The translations under genes were made by a program, and so were the position numbers. Of a stretch of 64,000 bases of DNA, positions 47,646 to 57,710 are shown piece by piece (position 1 is the first letter of the stretch; every line of letters starts with the position of its first letter). The notes beneath the pieces are model-generated. The model worked only from the letters and a program-made list of their open reading frames with translations. It was not told where the DNA came from and made no database searches. The stretch spans positions 108,123 to 172,122 of the forward strand of contig DDVH01000019.1 in assembly GCA_002345215.1 (NCBI GenBank), given 5' to 3'. Origin of the DNA: Anaerolineales bacterium UBA2317. Its GTDB lineage: Bacteria > Chloroflexota > Anaerolineae > Anaerolineales > Villigracilaceae.

Positions 47646-49388
47646 ATGATTAACATTTTGTCAGATGGTTTTTCTAGTTTTCAGAATCACTTCTGGATAA
47701 TACTTTTTATTTTTCTCCCCATCATTTGGGGTCAAATTGTGATGCAAAAAATATTATCAAAGGTTTTTGTTAATAACTTTAGCGATGATGAAAACTTTGC
47801 ACTATCTTTATCAGGTTGGGTATTTCCCGTTTTTGCTTGGGCAGGGATATATTTCTTAATCAATATTTTGCTTGGGGAAATAATTGCAAGCATTATTTCA
47901 ATCCTTATATTTGTCATTCCATTTTTCTTTATTAAAATTAAGAGAATATCTTTAGTTGTTTTGTGTTTACTTTTATTTCTATTGATTTCTCTTTTCTTAC
48001 GGCTTGCATTTTTAGAACAAACCATCTTTCCTGCTTATTTTGACTCTGCTGAACATTACCGAAATATTCAAAACATCATAAATGTTTATGAAAACAAATC
48101 ATCTTCATTGTTTCAATATAATTATTATCATCTCGGCTACCATTTCTTAAGTGCCTCTTTAATTCATCTTTTTCAATTCAACGAAATAAGTTTTATGCTT
48201 ATTTTCGGGCAAATGATATTAACCATTTTGCCAATTTCTTTTTTCTTCCTACTCAAACAAATTACACAATCGGATACAGTAGCCTTTTTTACCTGCCTCA
48301 TCGCCGCTTTTGGATTCCACATGCCCGCCCACTTAATCAACTGGGGAAAATATCCTGCTCTCTTGAGTTTGGTCGGGATTCAATTTGTTTTTTGCTTGGG
48401 TTATATTTTCATTAAACATCCCTCTATACCCAAACAAAAACTTTATTGGCTCTTTGTTTTATCTTTATTAATCACTGCTTCAATTCATACACGTACTCTT
48501 ATTGCATTTGCCTTACTCACCACTGCTTTTTTCATTTCTTATTCCATACACAAATTATCAATTCGTCCCCAATATTTTTCTTTCATATTCCTTTTTATCA
48601 TTTTGGGAATTGAAATTTATTATATTGTTCAAAACCCTGCTTTGAATCCTCTTATAACTGGTTATACCCAACGCGATTTATGGGCTTTGATTCTAGTTTT
48701 ATTTTTCATTCCCTTCTCTATCAAATCTTTTCCAAACTTAGTTTTTTCCCTACTTACCTCAATTTGTCTTTTTGCTTTTCTACTATTCTTTCCTGTTTCT
48801 TTTTTTCAGTACGGAACACAAACTTTGCTCGACAGACCCTTCGTGCAAATGCTTATCTACTTTCCACTTTCTATCATTGCGGGGCTAGGGTTTTCAAGCA
48901 TAACTAGATTTCTACAAGAATTCCCCAAAACAAAATTGTTTATTTCTTTTGCACTAGTCAGCCTCTTACTAGTTAATGTCAAATACAATTATTCTTTCTA
49001 TCCATCCGATTGTTGTAAACTTGTCAACCAAGATGATTTGTCCGCTATTACATGGATAGAACATAATCTCCCAATGGATTCCAAAATATTAATTGCCTCT
49101 AGTCGTTTATACGTCACATCGTTTGAATCTACTCAATCTCTTACAGGTGCAGATGCAGGCATTTGGATTACCCCATTCACTTCAAGATTTACCTTGCTGG
49201 ATTCAGCAAATCTGACATTTGAAACATCACAGACACATTCTGAGCTTTGTGCGCAACAGATTAGTTATATTTATGTCGGCAGTATGCCGCAAAGTTTTAA
49301 TAATGCTCAATTGCAAAGTCAATCAAATTGGTATCATTTAATCTTTAACCTTCCAAATGCACAAATCTATCAAATAAACTGTCAGTAG
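47646..49388 (+). CDS. GT-C-like polytopic membrane protein
   Basis: 580 residues with about 11-12 membrane helices and a soluble C-terminal 130 residues. The outer loop has FPAYFDSAEHYRNIQNIIN, an Asp-x-x-E-H pattern (D-S-A-E-H) used by many GT-C enzymes, followed by YHLGYHFLSASLI. The soluble tail has DDLSAITWIEHNLPMDSKILIASSRLY, a segment found in many bacterial GT-C homologues. Donor and acceptor unknown. Its start overlaps a short ATG-AAA-TGA at 47641, which I do not call. Confidence 0.72.
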   Translation: MINILSDGFSSFQNHFWIILFIFLPIIWGQIVMQKILSKVFVNNFSDDENFALSLSGWVFPVFAWAGIYFLINILLGEIIASIISILIFVIPFFFIKIKRISLVVLCLLLFLLISLFLRLAFLEQTIFPAYFDSAEHYRNIQNIINVYENKSSSLFQYNYYHLGYHFLSASLIHLFQFNEISFMLIFGQMILTILPISFFFLLKQITQSDTVAFFTCLIAAFGFHMPAHLINWGKYPALLSLVGIQFVFCLGYIFIKHPSIPKQKLYWLFVLSLLITASIHTRTLIAFALLTTAFFISYSIHKLSIRPQYFSFIFLFIILGIEIYYIVQNPALNPLITGYTQRDLWALILVLFFIPFSIKSFPNLVFSLLTSICLFAFLLFFPVSFFQYGTQTLLDRPFVQMLIYFPLSIIAGLGFSSITRFLQEFPKTKLFISFALVSLLLVNVKYNYSFYPSDCCKLVNQDDLSAITWIEHNLPMDSKILIASSRLYVTSFESTQSLTGADAGIWITPFTSRFTLLDSANLTFETSQTHSELCAQQISYIYVGSMPQSFNNAQLQSQSNWYHLIFNLPNAQIYQINCQ

Positions 49389-49416
49389 TTTTCAATTTCA
49401 TGGTAAAAGTATAAAT

Positions 49417-50988
49417 ATGCAAACTGTCACTCGTAAAGATTTTTACTGGATGATTCCATCTGCACTTATTTTAGGCGCAATTTTATCGGCTGTTCAAGGT
49501 GGTCATTGGTTCATCAGCTGGCTTTCTTTTTCTTTCCTTTTTCTTCTTTCATTTTTAATTCTTACGGCATCAACTGTCTGGGCAAATGGCGGTAAACAAT
49601 TGACGTGGATAGTTACTCTCGCATTCCTATTGAGATTTATAGGTGGAGTAGCAACCTTTTTAATCCTTCCTATCAATGGCTATGACGATGTTGATGACCA
49701 ATCTGGTTTTGTGTATACCGATGCACGTCGACGGGATACACAAGCATGGGAACTAGCAACATCAGACCGCCCAATCTTCAATGCCTTTCAACAAAAATAT
49801 GCCTATGACCAATATGGCGGATTACTTGCATTCAGCGCGTTTATTTATCGTTACTTGTCACCAGATGCACATCGAATTTTGCTTTTAGTTGTAATTTCTG
49901 CTTTGATGGGCGCACTTGGCATTCCATTTTTATGGAAATCCATGTCTTTACAATGGAATGAAAAAATCGCTTCTGCCTCTACGTGGATATTTGCTCTATA
50001 CCCTGAAAGCATTTTGCTCGGCGGAAGCGCTATGCGTGAACCTTATCTACTAGCGTTTAGTGCTTTTGCATTATGGGGATTCACTGCTTGGCAAATCAAC
50101 CATGATAAAAAATCATTGATTTGGCTAGCGGTCGGTATTATGGGCATGATATTAGTTTCCCCGGTGGTGGCTTTAATAACAATTGTCATCTTAGGAGGTT
50201 GGATATATTTCACTAGTGCTCACAATCGCATTTCTTGGGGAATGATTGCAATTGTTGCCCTTGTTTTTAGTTTAGGATTGTTTTTCTTATCCTCTTCATT
50301 AGAACGAGGAAATTTAACAGGAGGGTCACCATTCGTTGTTATTAATAACTTCATCCGCGAGTCATTAAAGTGGAATGTTTATCAAATGGAAGAGGATTCG
50401 GGTTGGGTACAAAAACTTTTTAATGAAATGCCAGAATGGCTTCACATACCTTTTGTAGCTGTTTATGGTGTTTTGCAACCTGTATTACCGGCGATTCTAA
50501 TTGCGCCAACAACTCCAATATGGAAGGTAATCGGTATTCTTCGATCTATTGGATGGTATATGTTGCTTCCCGTTTTAATAATGTCGTGGGTAGCAGTAAC
50601 AAATATTCCCGAAGAAAAGAAGCGTAAGTTTATTATCTGGCTTAATTTGATTGTTTGGAGCTGGATTTTTTTCACTGCCTTACGTGGTGGAGCAGATCAA
50701 TGGGATAATCCACGTTATCGTGTTATCTTATTTTTGTGGCAAGCAATTTTGGCTGGCCATGTTTTGGTCTGGTGGCGAGAAACAAAAAGTGCTTGGTTCT
50801 TACGTGTAGTTGGCATGGAAGTTATTTTTGTATTAGTTTTTGCTCAATGGTATGCTAACCGTTATTTAAAAATTGGGGTTGAAATTTCTTTTGCTCAAAT
50901 GGTGGTTTTGATTGTTGCTTTGTGGGGATTAATTGTGAGTTTGGGGATTTGGCTTGATACAAAAAAACGTTCAAAACTTCGTGTATAA
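49417..50988 (+). CDS. Polytopic membrane protein of the glycan locus (GT-C/Wzy-like)
   Basis: 523 residues, about 12 membrane helices throughout and no soluble C-terminal domain. Loop 1 holds NGYDDVDDQSGFVYTDARRRDTQAWELA, rich in Asp, and the sequence then has YDQYGGLLAFSAFIYRYLSP, similar to GT39-like mannosyltransferases. It could also be the polymerase or ligase of the locus. A TATAAAT lies next to the ATG, too close to act as the -10. Confident of the class, not of the reaction. Confidence 0.6.
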   Translation: MQTVTRKDFYWMIPSALILGAILSAVQGGHWFISWLSFSFLFLLSFLILTASTVWANGGKQLTWIVTLAFLLRFIGGVATFLILPINGYDDVDDQSGFVYTDARRRDTQAWELATSDRPIFNAFQQKYAYDQYGGLLAFSAFIYRYLSPDAHRILLLVVISALMGALGIPFLWKSMSLQWNEKIASASTWIFALYPESILLGGSAMREPYLLAFSAFALWGFTAWQINHDKKSLIWLAVGIMGMILVSPVVALITIVILGGWIYFTSAHNRISWGMIAIVALVFSLGLFFLSSSLERGNLTGGSPFVVINNFIRESLKWNVYQMEEDSGWVQKLFNEMPEWLHIPFVAVYGVLQPVLPAILIAPTTPIWKVIGILRSIGWYMLLPVLIMSWVAVTNIPEEKKRKFIIWLNLIVWSWIFFTALRGGADQWDNPRYRVILFLWQAILAGHVLVWWRETKSAWFLRVVGMEVIFVLVFAQWYANRYLKIGVEISFAQMVVLIVALWGLIVSLGIWLDTKKRSKLRV

Positions 50989-50989
50989 T
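50984..50989 (+). promoter_or_regulatory. -10 box of gmd
   Basis: TATAAT within the last codons of the preceding gene, 31 bases before the ATG; here a normal leader with GAGGAG follows, unlike the leaderless cases. Confidence 0.4.
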
Positions 50990-51020
50990 TCAGCGACTGA
51001 ATTTTGAATGAGGAGTTTTC

Positions 51021-51983
51021 ATGCCCACCGCATTAATCACAGGGATTACAGGTCAAGATGGTTCATATCTTGCTGAATTGTTATTAGAAAAAGGTTATCG
51101 AGTTATCGGTGTAGCGCGCCGCTCTAGCACAGTGAACTATGAACGTATCAATCACCTTTTAGACCATATCACAGTTGTTCAAGGCGATTTGCAAGACCAA
51201 GGCTCATTGCTTGCCATGTTGGAAGAATATAAACCAACTGAGGTTTATAACTTAGCCGCCCAATCATTTGTGCCTACTTCGTGGAATCAGCCAGCCTTAA
51301 CAGGTGATATTACAGCCATTGGTGTGACGCGTATGTTAGAAGCGATTCGTTTTGTAAATCCAAAAATTCGCTTTTATCAGGCATCTTCTAGTGAAATGTT
51401 TGGTAAGGTAATGGAAGTTCCACAAAGCGAAGAAACACCGTTTTATCCACGTAGCCCGTATGGTGTGGCAAAAGTATATGGTCATTGGATTACGGTCAAT
51501 TACCGTGAGTCGTTTGATATTTTTGCTGTTTCAGGAATTTTGTTTAACCATGAAAGTCCGCGCCGTGGTTTGGAGTTTGTAACCAGAAAAATTTCAGACG
51601 GTGTAGCAAAAATTAAAACAGGAAAAGCAAAAGAATTGCGTTTGGGAAATTTAGAAGCCCAACGAGATTGGGGGTTTGCTGGTGATTATGTGCAAGCCAT
51701 GTGGCTCATGCTTCAACAAGAGAAACCAGATAATTATGTGATTGGTACGGGTGAAACTCATTCAGTTCGAGAATTTTGTGAAATCGCATTTTCGCATGTA
51801 GGCTTAGATTACAAAGACTTCGTTGTCGTAGATGAAAAATTTTACCGGCCGGCTGAAGTAGATTTATTGATTTCAGATCCATCGAAAGCTAAAAAAGAAT
51901 TGAAATGGAACCCGTCTCTTTCCTTTGATGGTCTGGTAAAAATGATGGTAGATGCAGATTTAGCTCGCTTGAAAAACAAATAA
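51021..51983 (+). CDS. gmd: GDP-mannose 4,6-dehydratase
   Basis: 320 residues. NAD loop ALITGITGQDGSYLAELLLEKGY and VARRSSTVNYERI are Gmd signatures; ASSSEMFGKV holds the catalytic Ser and RSPYGVAKVYGHW the Tyr-x3-Lys; FNHESPRRGLEFVTRKI and RDWGFAGDYVQAMWLMLQQ follow. It converts GDP-mannose to GDP-4-keto-6-deoxymannose, the entry to GDP-rhamnose or GDP-fucose. Neither a reductase (RMD) nor GMER gene is adjacent, so the final sugar is unclear. GAGGAG precedes the ATG. Confidence 0.95.
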   Translation: MPTALITGITGQDGSYLAELLLEKGYRVIGVARRSSTVNYERINHLLDHITVVQGDLQDQGSLLAMLEEYKPTEVYNLAAQSFVPTSWNQPALTGDITAIGVTRMLEAIRFVNPKIRFYQASSSEMFGKVMEVPQSEETPFYPRSPYGVAKVYGHWITVNYRESFDIFAVSGILFNHESPRRGLEFVTRKISDGVAKIKTGKAKELRLGNLEAQRDWGFAGDYVQAMWLMLQQEKPDNYVIGTGETHSVREFCEIAFSHVGLDYKDFVVVDEKFYRPAEVDLLISDPSKAKKELKWNPSLSFDGLVKMMVDADLARLKNK

Positions 51984-51999
51984 TTTTTTCTCTAATGTT

Positions 52000-53865
52000 A
52001 TGTTAAAAAGAATCGTATCACTTAAGAATAAAAAATTGCCCCCATGGTTGCCATTTGTAATAGCAGGTTTGGGGGCGATTCTCTATTTAATTCAAGCATT
52101 TATATATGCACATACCACTCCTAGCAGTTTAGATGAAGGGTCCTATTTACTCAAAGGCATATTATATCTTCGAGGAGTTTATGAACCTTTTGAACCGTAC
52201 GGACCACTAACTAACAAAGCTCCTTTTTCATTTTTGATTTTCGGATTTATAGAATATCTTTTTGGGGCAGGTTTAAGAACAGGTAGATATTTTTCTATTG
52301 TGTTAGGGCTTTTTACTGTTATTGGTACATGGCTTACAACACGGCGTTGGACTGGTGATTGGCTTGCTGCAGGAACAGTATGGTTTTTTACACTAAGCCC
52401 CATGATTATTAAACTTCACACCCTTGCCGTTACTGAAGTCATCATAGCTTGTATGCTTGCTTGGATTTGCGTTCTTCTACTAGATAAAAATCGCCCTTTG
52501 TGGCAAATTATCTTAGCATCTACTATTTCTTCCATTGCTGTACTTACACGCCAAAATATGGTTATCATCTTACCTTTACTTGTCTTATATGTATTTTGGC
52601 AACACGGTAAACAAAAAGGTATTTGGTCGCTTGCTACAACAGTATTTGTATTTTTAGTGATTCACGCATATTACTGGCCTCGCATCCTTATTATTTGGAC
52701 TCCCTGGCTACCTGAATCACTTACACCTTTTCTTAATTCATTCCGTTTACCAAATGAATCTGTACCAGTTTGGGATCCTAATATCGACATTTGGAATCGT
52801 CTAAACTCCTTCTTTCAAGGAATACGATATCACTTCATCCCAATTATCGGTAGCATCTTTGGCTTGATATTTTTATCGCCTCGCTCTAAGTGGAAAGATG
52901 ATTCTGCTTTTCGCTCGGCAGTTTTTCTTGCTTCAACATTTTTTATCTTACTACTCATGCATGGATGGGCATCCCTTGCAAGCCAATACGAAAGCTATAG
53001 TTGTGTCTTTTGTTTTTCAAACTACCTGACCTTTTTTGACCCTCTTGGAGTTTTATTTTTTGTCATTGCTTTTAACTACGCTTGGAACCAAAATACATCT
53101 CGTACTTTATTGATTTTCCTAATATGCTTTGTTATTATTTTTGCAACAGGAATTGGGTTTTCGCTGTTTGAACAAGTTGGCAATGCACTTCTTAATTTTC
53201 CATTTCCACGTTTTAGTGAAGGCAGATTCCAACCTGGGCTAACAACCGTTTCTGATATATTGAAGTATGGATTAAATTTTGAACTCTTACAAATCAAACG
53301 TTTTATTAGTTCCTCTTTGGGATTTGCCATAGGCATACTTGTACTAGTGATTGCCTTTTTCTTTTGGCGAAAAGAGAAGAAAAAACAATTATCCATGTTT
53401 ATCATCAATACCTGTTTATTAATTGGCTTTATACTTTCGCCAATTCTTCACTTAGGTGAAAGCCAAATTAATTGCAGGCAAGATATCATACTTGCACATG
53501 AAAATTTAGGAAAATATTTGAGAGAGATTATCCCGCCTAATAGCTTAGTTTATTGGGATGGGGGAAATGCTTTTACCCCAATGGTCTATGTACCTGATGT
53601 GAGGATTTTCCCACCACAGATTAATAATGGCTATACTTATCATATTGGCGGTGACCCAGATACGTTATACTATTTCAGCCACTGGAACAATGAACTTGAT
53701 ATACAATGGCGTAGCGAAGCCGATATATTTATTATCGAAGCAAAACGTTATGCAAATTGGAAAGATTTTCTAAATCCACAAGAATTTCGAGAATTTGCGA
53801 AACCAGCTGATTCACCGTCATGTGCTCAAGGCGCAGAATTAAGGATATTTCAACGGTTACCATGA
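52000..53865 (+). CDS. GT-C family membrane glycosyltransferase (PMT/ArnT-like)
   Basis: 621 residues, about 11 membrane helices and a 130-residue soluble C-terminus. The first outer loop HTTPSSLDEGSYLLKGILYLRG with Asp-Glu is the PMT_2-type catalytic motif; YGPLTNKAPFSFLIFG follows as in ArnT-like enzymes. These enzymes use polyprenyl-phosphate sugars on the outer face. It overlaps the downstream DPMS-like GT2 by four bases (ATGA), a strong link between donor synthesis and use. Confidence 0.82.
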   Translation: MLKRIVSLKNKKLPPWLPFVIAGLGAILYLIQAFIYAHTTPSSLDEGSYLLKGILYLRGVYEPFEPYGPLTNKAPFSFLIFGFIEYLFGAGLRTGRYFSIVLGLFTVIGTWLTTRRWTGDWLAAGTVWFFTLSPMIIKLHTLAVTEVIIACMLAWICVLLLDKNRPLWQIILASTISSIAVLTRQNMVIILPLLVLYVFWQHGKQKGIWSLATTVFVFLVIHAYYWPRILIIWTPWLPESLTPFLNSFRLPNESVPVWDPNIDIWNRLNSFFQGIRYHFIPIIGSIFGLIFLSPRSKWKDDSAFRSAVFLASTFFILLLMHGWASLASQYESYSCVFCFSNYLTFFDPLGVLFFVIAFNYAWNQNTSRTLLIFLICFVIIFATGIGFSLFEQVGNALLNFPFPRFSEGRFQPGLTTVSDILKYGLNFELLQIKRFISSSLGFAIGILVLVIAFFFWRKEKKKQLSMFIINTCLLIGFILSPILHLGESQINCRQDIILAHENLGKYLREIIPPNSLVYWDGGNAFTPMVYVPDVRIFPPQINNGYTYHIGGDPDTLYYFSHWNNELDIQWRSEADIFIIEAKRYANWKDFLNPQEFREFAKPADSPSCAQGAELRIFQRLP

Positions 53866-54815
53866 ATCTATCACTAGTTGTACCTGTTTATAACGAGCAA
53901 GACAATTTACCTCTTTTGTTTGAGGCTGTTTATCAAACGATGAATCTACTAAACAAAAAATGGGAAATCATCCTTGTAGATGATGGAAGTCGAGATCATA
54001 GTCTTTCGATCTTAAGAGAGTATGCAGAAAAAGACCCAGAGCATGTTCGTGTAATTTCATTTCGTCGTAACTTTGGTCAAACACCTGCAATTGCCGCTGG
54101 GCTAGATTATTCAAAAGGTGAAATCATTGTTCTTTTGGATGCTGATTTGCAAAACGACCCTGCTGATATTCCAATGATGCTGGCAAAACTAGATGAAGGC
54201 TACGACCTAGTCAGTGGCTGGCGTAAAAATCGAAAAGATAATGCAGTCACTCGCAATTTCCCCTCAATGATTGCAAATCGCATCATTTCATGGGCAACAG
54301 GTGTACATTTGCACGATTATGGTTGTACACTTAAAGCATATCGCCGTGAGGTTTTAGAAGGTTTTCGTTTATATGGTGAAATGCACCGTTTCATTCCTGT
54401 ATTTGCAGATTCGGTTGGTGCACGAATTACAGAAGTGGTTGTGAATCACCATCCTCGTAAATTTGGAAAAACAAAATATGGATTAGAAAGAACTGTAAAA
54501 GTAATCTTGGATTTGTTTACAGTTAAATTTCTGGTTAGTTACTCATCTAAACCGATTTATCTTTTCGGTGGTACCGGCGCTGTTTTGATGATTATCAGTG
54601 CAATGATTATGTTTTATTTGCTTGTTAGAAGATTACTATTTTTTGTAAGCGTGATGGGTTCGCCTTTTTTCCAGACGAGCGTTATGTTCTTCATCCTCGG
54701 CTTTCAATCTATGTTGATGGGTTTAATTGCCGAGCTATTAGTTCGTACATACCACGAGTCTCAACGAAAGCCAACTTATCAAGTTCGTGCAACAATCAAT
54801 GTGAGTCAAGATTAA
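53862..54815 (+). CDS. DPMS-like family 2 glycosyltransferase with C-terminal membrane helices
   Basis: 317 residues from the ATG at 53862, where MNLSLVVPVYNEQDNLPLLFEAV begins; upstream in-frame codons belong to the previous gene. GT-A core with VDDGSRDHSLSILREYA, the DADLQNDPADIPMMLAK metal motif and SGWRKNRKDN, then HDYGCTLKAYRREVL and two membrane helices near the C-terminus. This is the ArnC/DPM1-type transferase that makes a polyprenyl-phosphate sugar on the inner leaflet. It overlaps the genes before and after, so it belongs to the GT-C operon. Confidence 0.92.
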   Translation: MNLSLVVPVYNEQDNLPLLFEAVYQTMNLLNKKWEIILVDDGSRDHSLSILREYAEKDPEHVRVISFRRNFGQTPAIAAGLDYSKGEIIVLLDADLQNDPADIPMMLAKLDEGYDLVSGWRKNRKDNAVTRNFPSMIANRIISWATGVHLHDYGCTLKAYRREVLEGFRLYGEMHRFIPVFADSVGARITEVVVNHHPRKFGKTKYGLERTVKVILDLFTVKFLVSYSSKPIYLFGGTGAVLMIISAMIMFYLLVRRLLFFVSVMGSPFFQTSVMFFILGFQSMLMGLIAELLVRTYHESQRKPTYQVRATINVSQD

Positions 54816-55732
54816 TGAATTGGTTGCGTGAGAATAACCAACAGGTTATTAGAATTATAGGAAGTATACTCGCTGTTGTGTTGTTAGTGTTTTTATTAAG
54901 AGGGCAAAATAGTGAGGAAATGCTTTTCGCATTAAAACGTGTCTCTTTAGGTTATTTTTTGTTAGCAGTTGTAAGTTTATTTATTTCAAGATTATTTACT
55001 ACATTACGTTGGCATGTCTTACTAAAATCAGCGGGGGTAGAAATTTCATTCTTTCGTTCTTTAATATTAACCTTTACTGGTTTGTTTGCCTCAAATTTTT
55101 TACCCACTACAATTGGTGGTGATGTTGTTCGCTTGGGCGGTGCCATGCAAATGGGATACGACCGAGCAATTACACTTGCTTCCCTTATTGTAGACCGTTT
55201 GATTGGAATGGTTGGAATGTTTCTTGCTTTACCATTTGGTATTGGAACTGCCTTATCCTTTAACCCTGACAGTTTACATACCATTACAATTGCTTCGTTT
55301 CATCAAAAGATGATAGGCTTTATAAAAAATACAGTCAATGCTTTTCGTATTTGGCTTCATAAACCTTTTTCCTTAATTTCTTCTTTGTTATTTACAATAG
55401 GAAATATGGCTTTTATCTTTTTAACCCTTTATATATTGATCATTGGAATTGACCGTTTTGTCTCTTATTGGCTTATTGCTGGTATATGGAGTTTGACATA
55501 TTTCATTACTTTGATTCCAGTTTCTATAAATGGTTTTGGGATTCAAGAACTTTCTATTACAGTTTTACTTGTAGAGGCAGGCGGATTATCCCATGCAGAA
55601 AGTTTGACTATTGCAGTGTTAATACGAGCGATTTTTATCATCACAAGTTTGCCGGGGGCTTTTTCTTTCCCATCTATTCTTGCAAGCATCAATAAACAAG
55701 AGACTAGTAACAACACATCTTCAAATGTATAA
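54815..55732 (+). CDS. LPG_synthase_TM (UPF0104) membrane protein
   Basis: 305 residues, eight or so membrane helices, with the family marks L-F-I-S-R-L-x-T-T-L-R-W-H-V-L-L, FTGLFASNFLPTTIGGDVVRLGGAM and VDRLIGMVGMFLALP, ending in a conserved NGFGIQELSI. The family includes the flippase part of MprF and many proteins next to glycan genes, where a role in lipid-sugar flipping is plausible. Start overlaps the stop of the GT2 gene by one base (TAATG). Confidence 0.88.
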   Translation: MNWLRENNQQVIRIIGSILAVVLLVFLLRGQNSEEMLFALKRVSLGYFLLAVVSLFISRLFTTLRWHVLLKSAGVEISFFRSLILTFTGLFASNFLPTTIGGDVVRLGGAMQMGYDRAITLASLIVDRLIGMVGMFLALPFGIGTALSFNPDSLHTITIASFHQKMIGFIKNTVNAFRIWLHKPFSLISSLLFTIGNMAFIFLTLYILIIGIDRFVSYWLIAGIWSLTYFITLIPVSINGFGIQELSITVLLVEAGGLSHAESLTIAVLIRAIFIITSLPGAFSFPSILASINKQETSNNTSSNV

Positions 55733-55734
55733 CT

Positions 55735-57693
55735 ATGGAAACAGTAACTACTAAAACTTTTTTTCGTATTTGGTTATGGATGATAGCAATTGTAGGGATT
55801 TGGGCAATTCCACTATCTATTCAACAAGCGGAATCCCTTGAGATTATCTTTTGGCAATCGAAACGCTTCCAAATTGTTTTCGTTTTTGCTTTGGTGTCTT
55901 TGCTGAGTTTATGGGTTGTAAATACATCCCTTTTGGATCGCTTGACCTCAAAGATAGGTGAAACTAATAAGCAATCCATACCGATTGGGATATTCTTAGT
56001 TATTTTTGGTTTTCTGTTAGTTTGGATAATGCGCTTATTTGCTTTTGGAAATATTCTGCCACAAACTGTGCCTATTGTTTGGATATTTTTATGTGCAAGT
56101 TTGATACAGACATTTGGGGTAAAACTTATAAAGCCAAAATTTCAATGGCATTTAATATTCGCCTGTGTTGTATTATTTCAAGGATTTATTTATCAAGCTT
56201 ATGGTTTATTTAGAATTGTTTCTGCTGACCCATTTTCAATAGGATATTCAGAAGCTGGGCGTTTTTACTATGCATCCATGTTTTTCTCAGAATCTATCTA
56301 TGGGCTTCAACTCCCATTACCATTTTTACATCCATCGCGTTATCTATTGTTATCAACACCTTTTTTGATAAATGACTCACCGCTCTGGGTACATAGATTT
56401 TGGCAAGCCTTTTTATGGTTTGCGCTTACATTTGCCGCTTCTTTCTCACTTGCAAACAGATTCAAGTTGGGAACATGGGAAAAAGCCTCAATCACTGCTT
56501 GGGCATTTTTATACTTTTTACAAGGCGCAGTATATTATCACTTACAAGTATGCGTATTGCTGATTTTTGCAGGTGTTTCTGTTAAGAATCACTGGCGCTC
56601 GTTGATATTTATTGTGTTGGCATCATTATGGGCAGGCATAAGCCGTGTTAATTGGTTTCCGATGCCCGCCATGCTCGCGATTGCAATTTACTTGCTTGAA
56701 ACACCTATAAATAAGAAAGGCTGGAGATATTGGCTTATACCTTTTATTTGGGGAATTGCTGGAGTTGTATCTGCATTCATTGCTCAATTTATCTATATAT
56801 CCATTTCAGGAAATACAGATATTTCAGCATTTGGTTCTAGTTTTACATCAGACTTAATTTGGAAACGTTTACTTCCTAATGAAACATATCCAATAGGAAT
56901 TTTACCCGGTATTACTATTGTTTCTTTGCCGTTATGGATTGGGATTTATCAATTCATTCAAGGTAAAGTTCGAGATTTACATCCATTAAGATGGTTAGCT
57001 TTGTTTGCAATGGTGTTCATTTTATTTGTCGGCGGATTGGTTGTTAGCACAAAGATTGGTGGGGGTGGAGATTTGCACAATATGGATGCTTATATGGTCA
57101 TGCTGGCATTAGTAGTCATGGCCTTCTGGGCGAATCAAGTATCCCCTGAGAATGAGGCGAAGCCTTCTTGGGGGAAGGTGAGTTGGAGCGTTGTACTGGT
57201 CGCTTTATTGATTCCACTCTGGTTTGCAATTCCCAAAATCGGTTTTTTTCATACATATGATAAGACAGTTGTAGAACAGGATATTCAGAAAATTCAAGAT
57301 GTTGTTTCACGAACACTTCAAAATGGTGGCGAAGTTTTGCTTATAACCGAAAGGCAATTGCTTACGTTTAATAATATAGATGGTGTTGTGTTGATACCTC
57401 AATATGAACAAACTGAATTGATGGAGATGGCAATGTCGCGTAATCGCTTTTATTTGGAGCAATATTATGCAGATTTGTCAATTCATCGTTTTGATTTGAT
57501 TGTGGCAGAAAGACAAAAGGATACGCCTAAAAAAGAAGGTTCTTTTTTAGAAGAGGATTATGCTTGGGTGCATTTTGTAGGCACACCTCTTTTGTGCTAT
57601 TACGAATCTGTTGACCAAATTGCTTCCAACAATATTCACTTTTTTGTACCTCGTGCAGAAAATAAAATATGTGTTAATCCGTTTGACGAATAA
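55735..57693 (+). CDS. Large GT-C-like membrane protein
   Basis: 652 residues, about 13 membrane helices and a soluble tail from about 510. It has an outer loop with DPFSIGYSEAGRFYYASMFF (Ser-Glu-Ala-x-R-Phe-Tyr) in place of the usual Asp-Glu, and YHLQVCVLLIFAG. I see no exact catalytic pair, so it may be a relative of the family with a different role. Starts two bases after the LPG_synthase_TM gene; same operon. Confidence 0.6.
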   Translation: METVTTKTFFRIWLWMIAIVGIWAIPLSIQQAESLEIIFWQSKRFQIVFVFALVSLLSLWVVNTSLLDRLTSKIGETNKQSIPIGIFLVIFGFLLVWIMRLFAFGNILPQTVPIVWIFLCASLIQTFGVKLIKPKFQWHLIFACVVLFQGFIYQAYGLFRIVSADPFSIGYSEAGRFYYASMFFSESIYGLQLPLPFLHPSRYLLLSTPFLINDSPLWVHRFWQAFLWFALTFAASFSLANRFKLGTWEKASITAWAFLYFLQGAVYYHLQVCVLLIFAGVSVKNHWRSLIFIVLASLWAGISRVNWFPMPAMLAIAIYLLETPINKKGWRYWLIPFIWGIAGVVSAFIAQFIYISISGNTDISAFGSSFTSDLIWKRLLPNETYPIGILPGITIVSLPLWIGIYQFIQGKVRDLHPLRWLALFAMVFILFVGGLVVSTKIGGGGDLHNMDAYMVMLALVVMAFWANQVSPENEAKPSWGKVSWSVVLVALLIPLWFAIPKIGFFHTYDKTVVEQDIQKIQDVVSRTLQNGGEVLLITERQLLTFNNIDGVVLIPQYEQTELMEMAMSRNRFYLEQYYADLSIHRFDLIVAERQKDTPKKEGSFLEEDYAWVHFVGTPLLCYYESVDQIASNNIHFFVPRAENKICVNPFDE

Positions 57694-57710
57694 AGTAAGG
57701 TTTTTTGATA

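Noticed and set aside
47641..47649. ATG-AAA-TGA mini-ORF before the GT-C gene
   Set aside because: Two codons only; the real start is the overlapping ATG at 47646.
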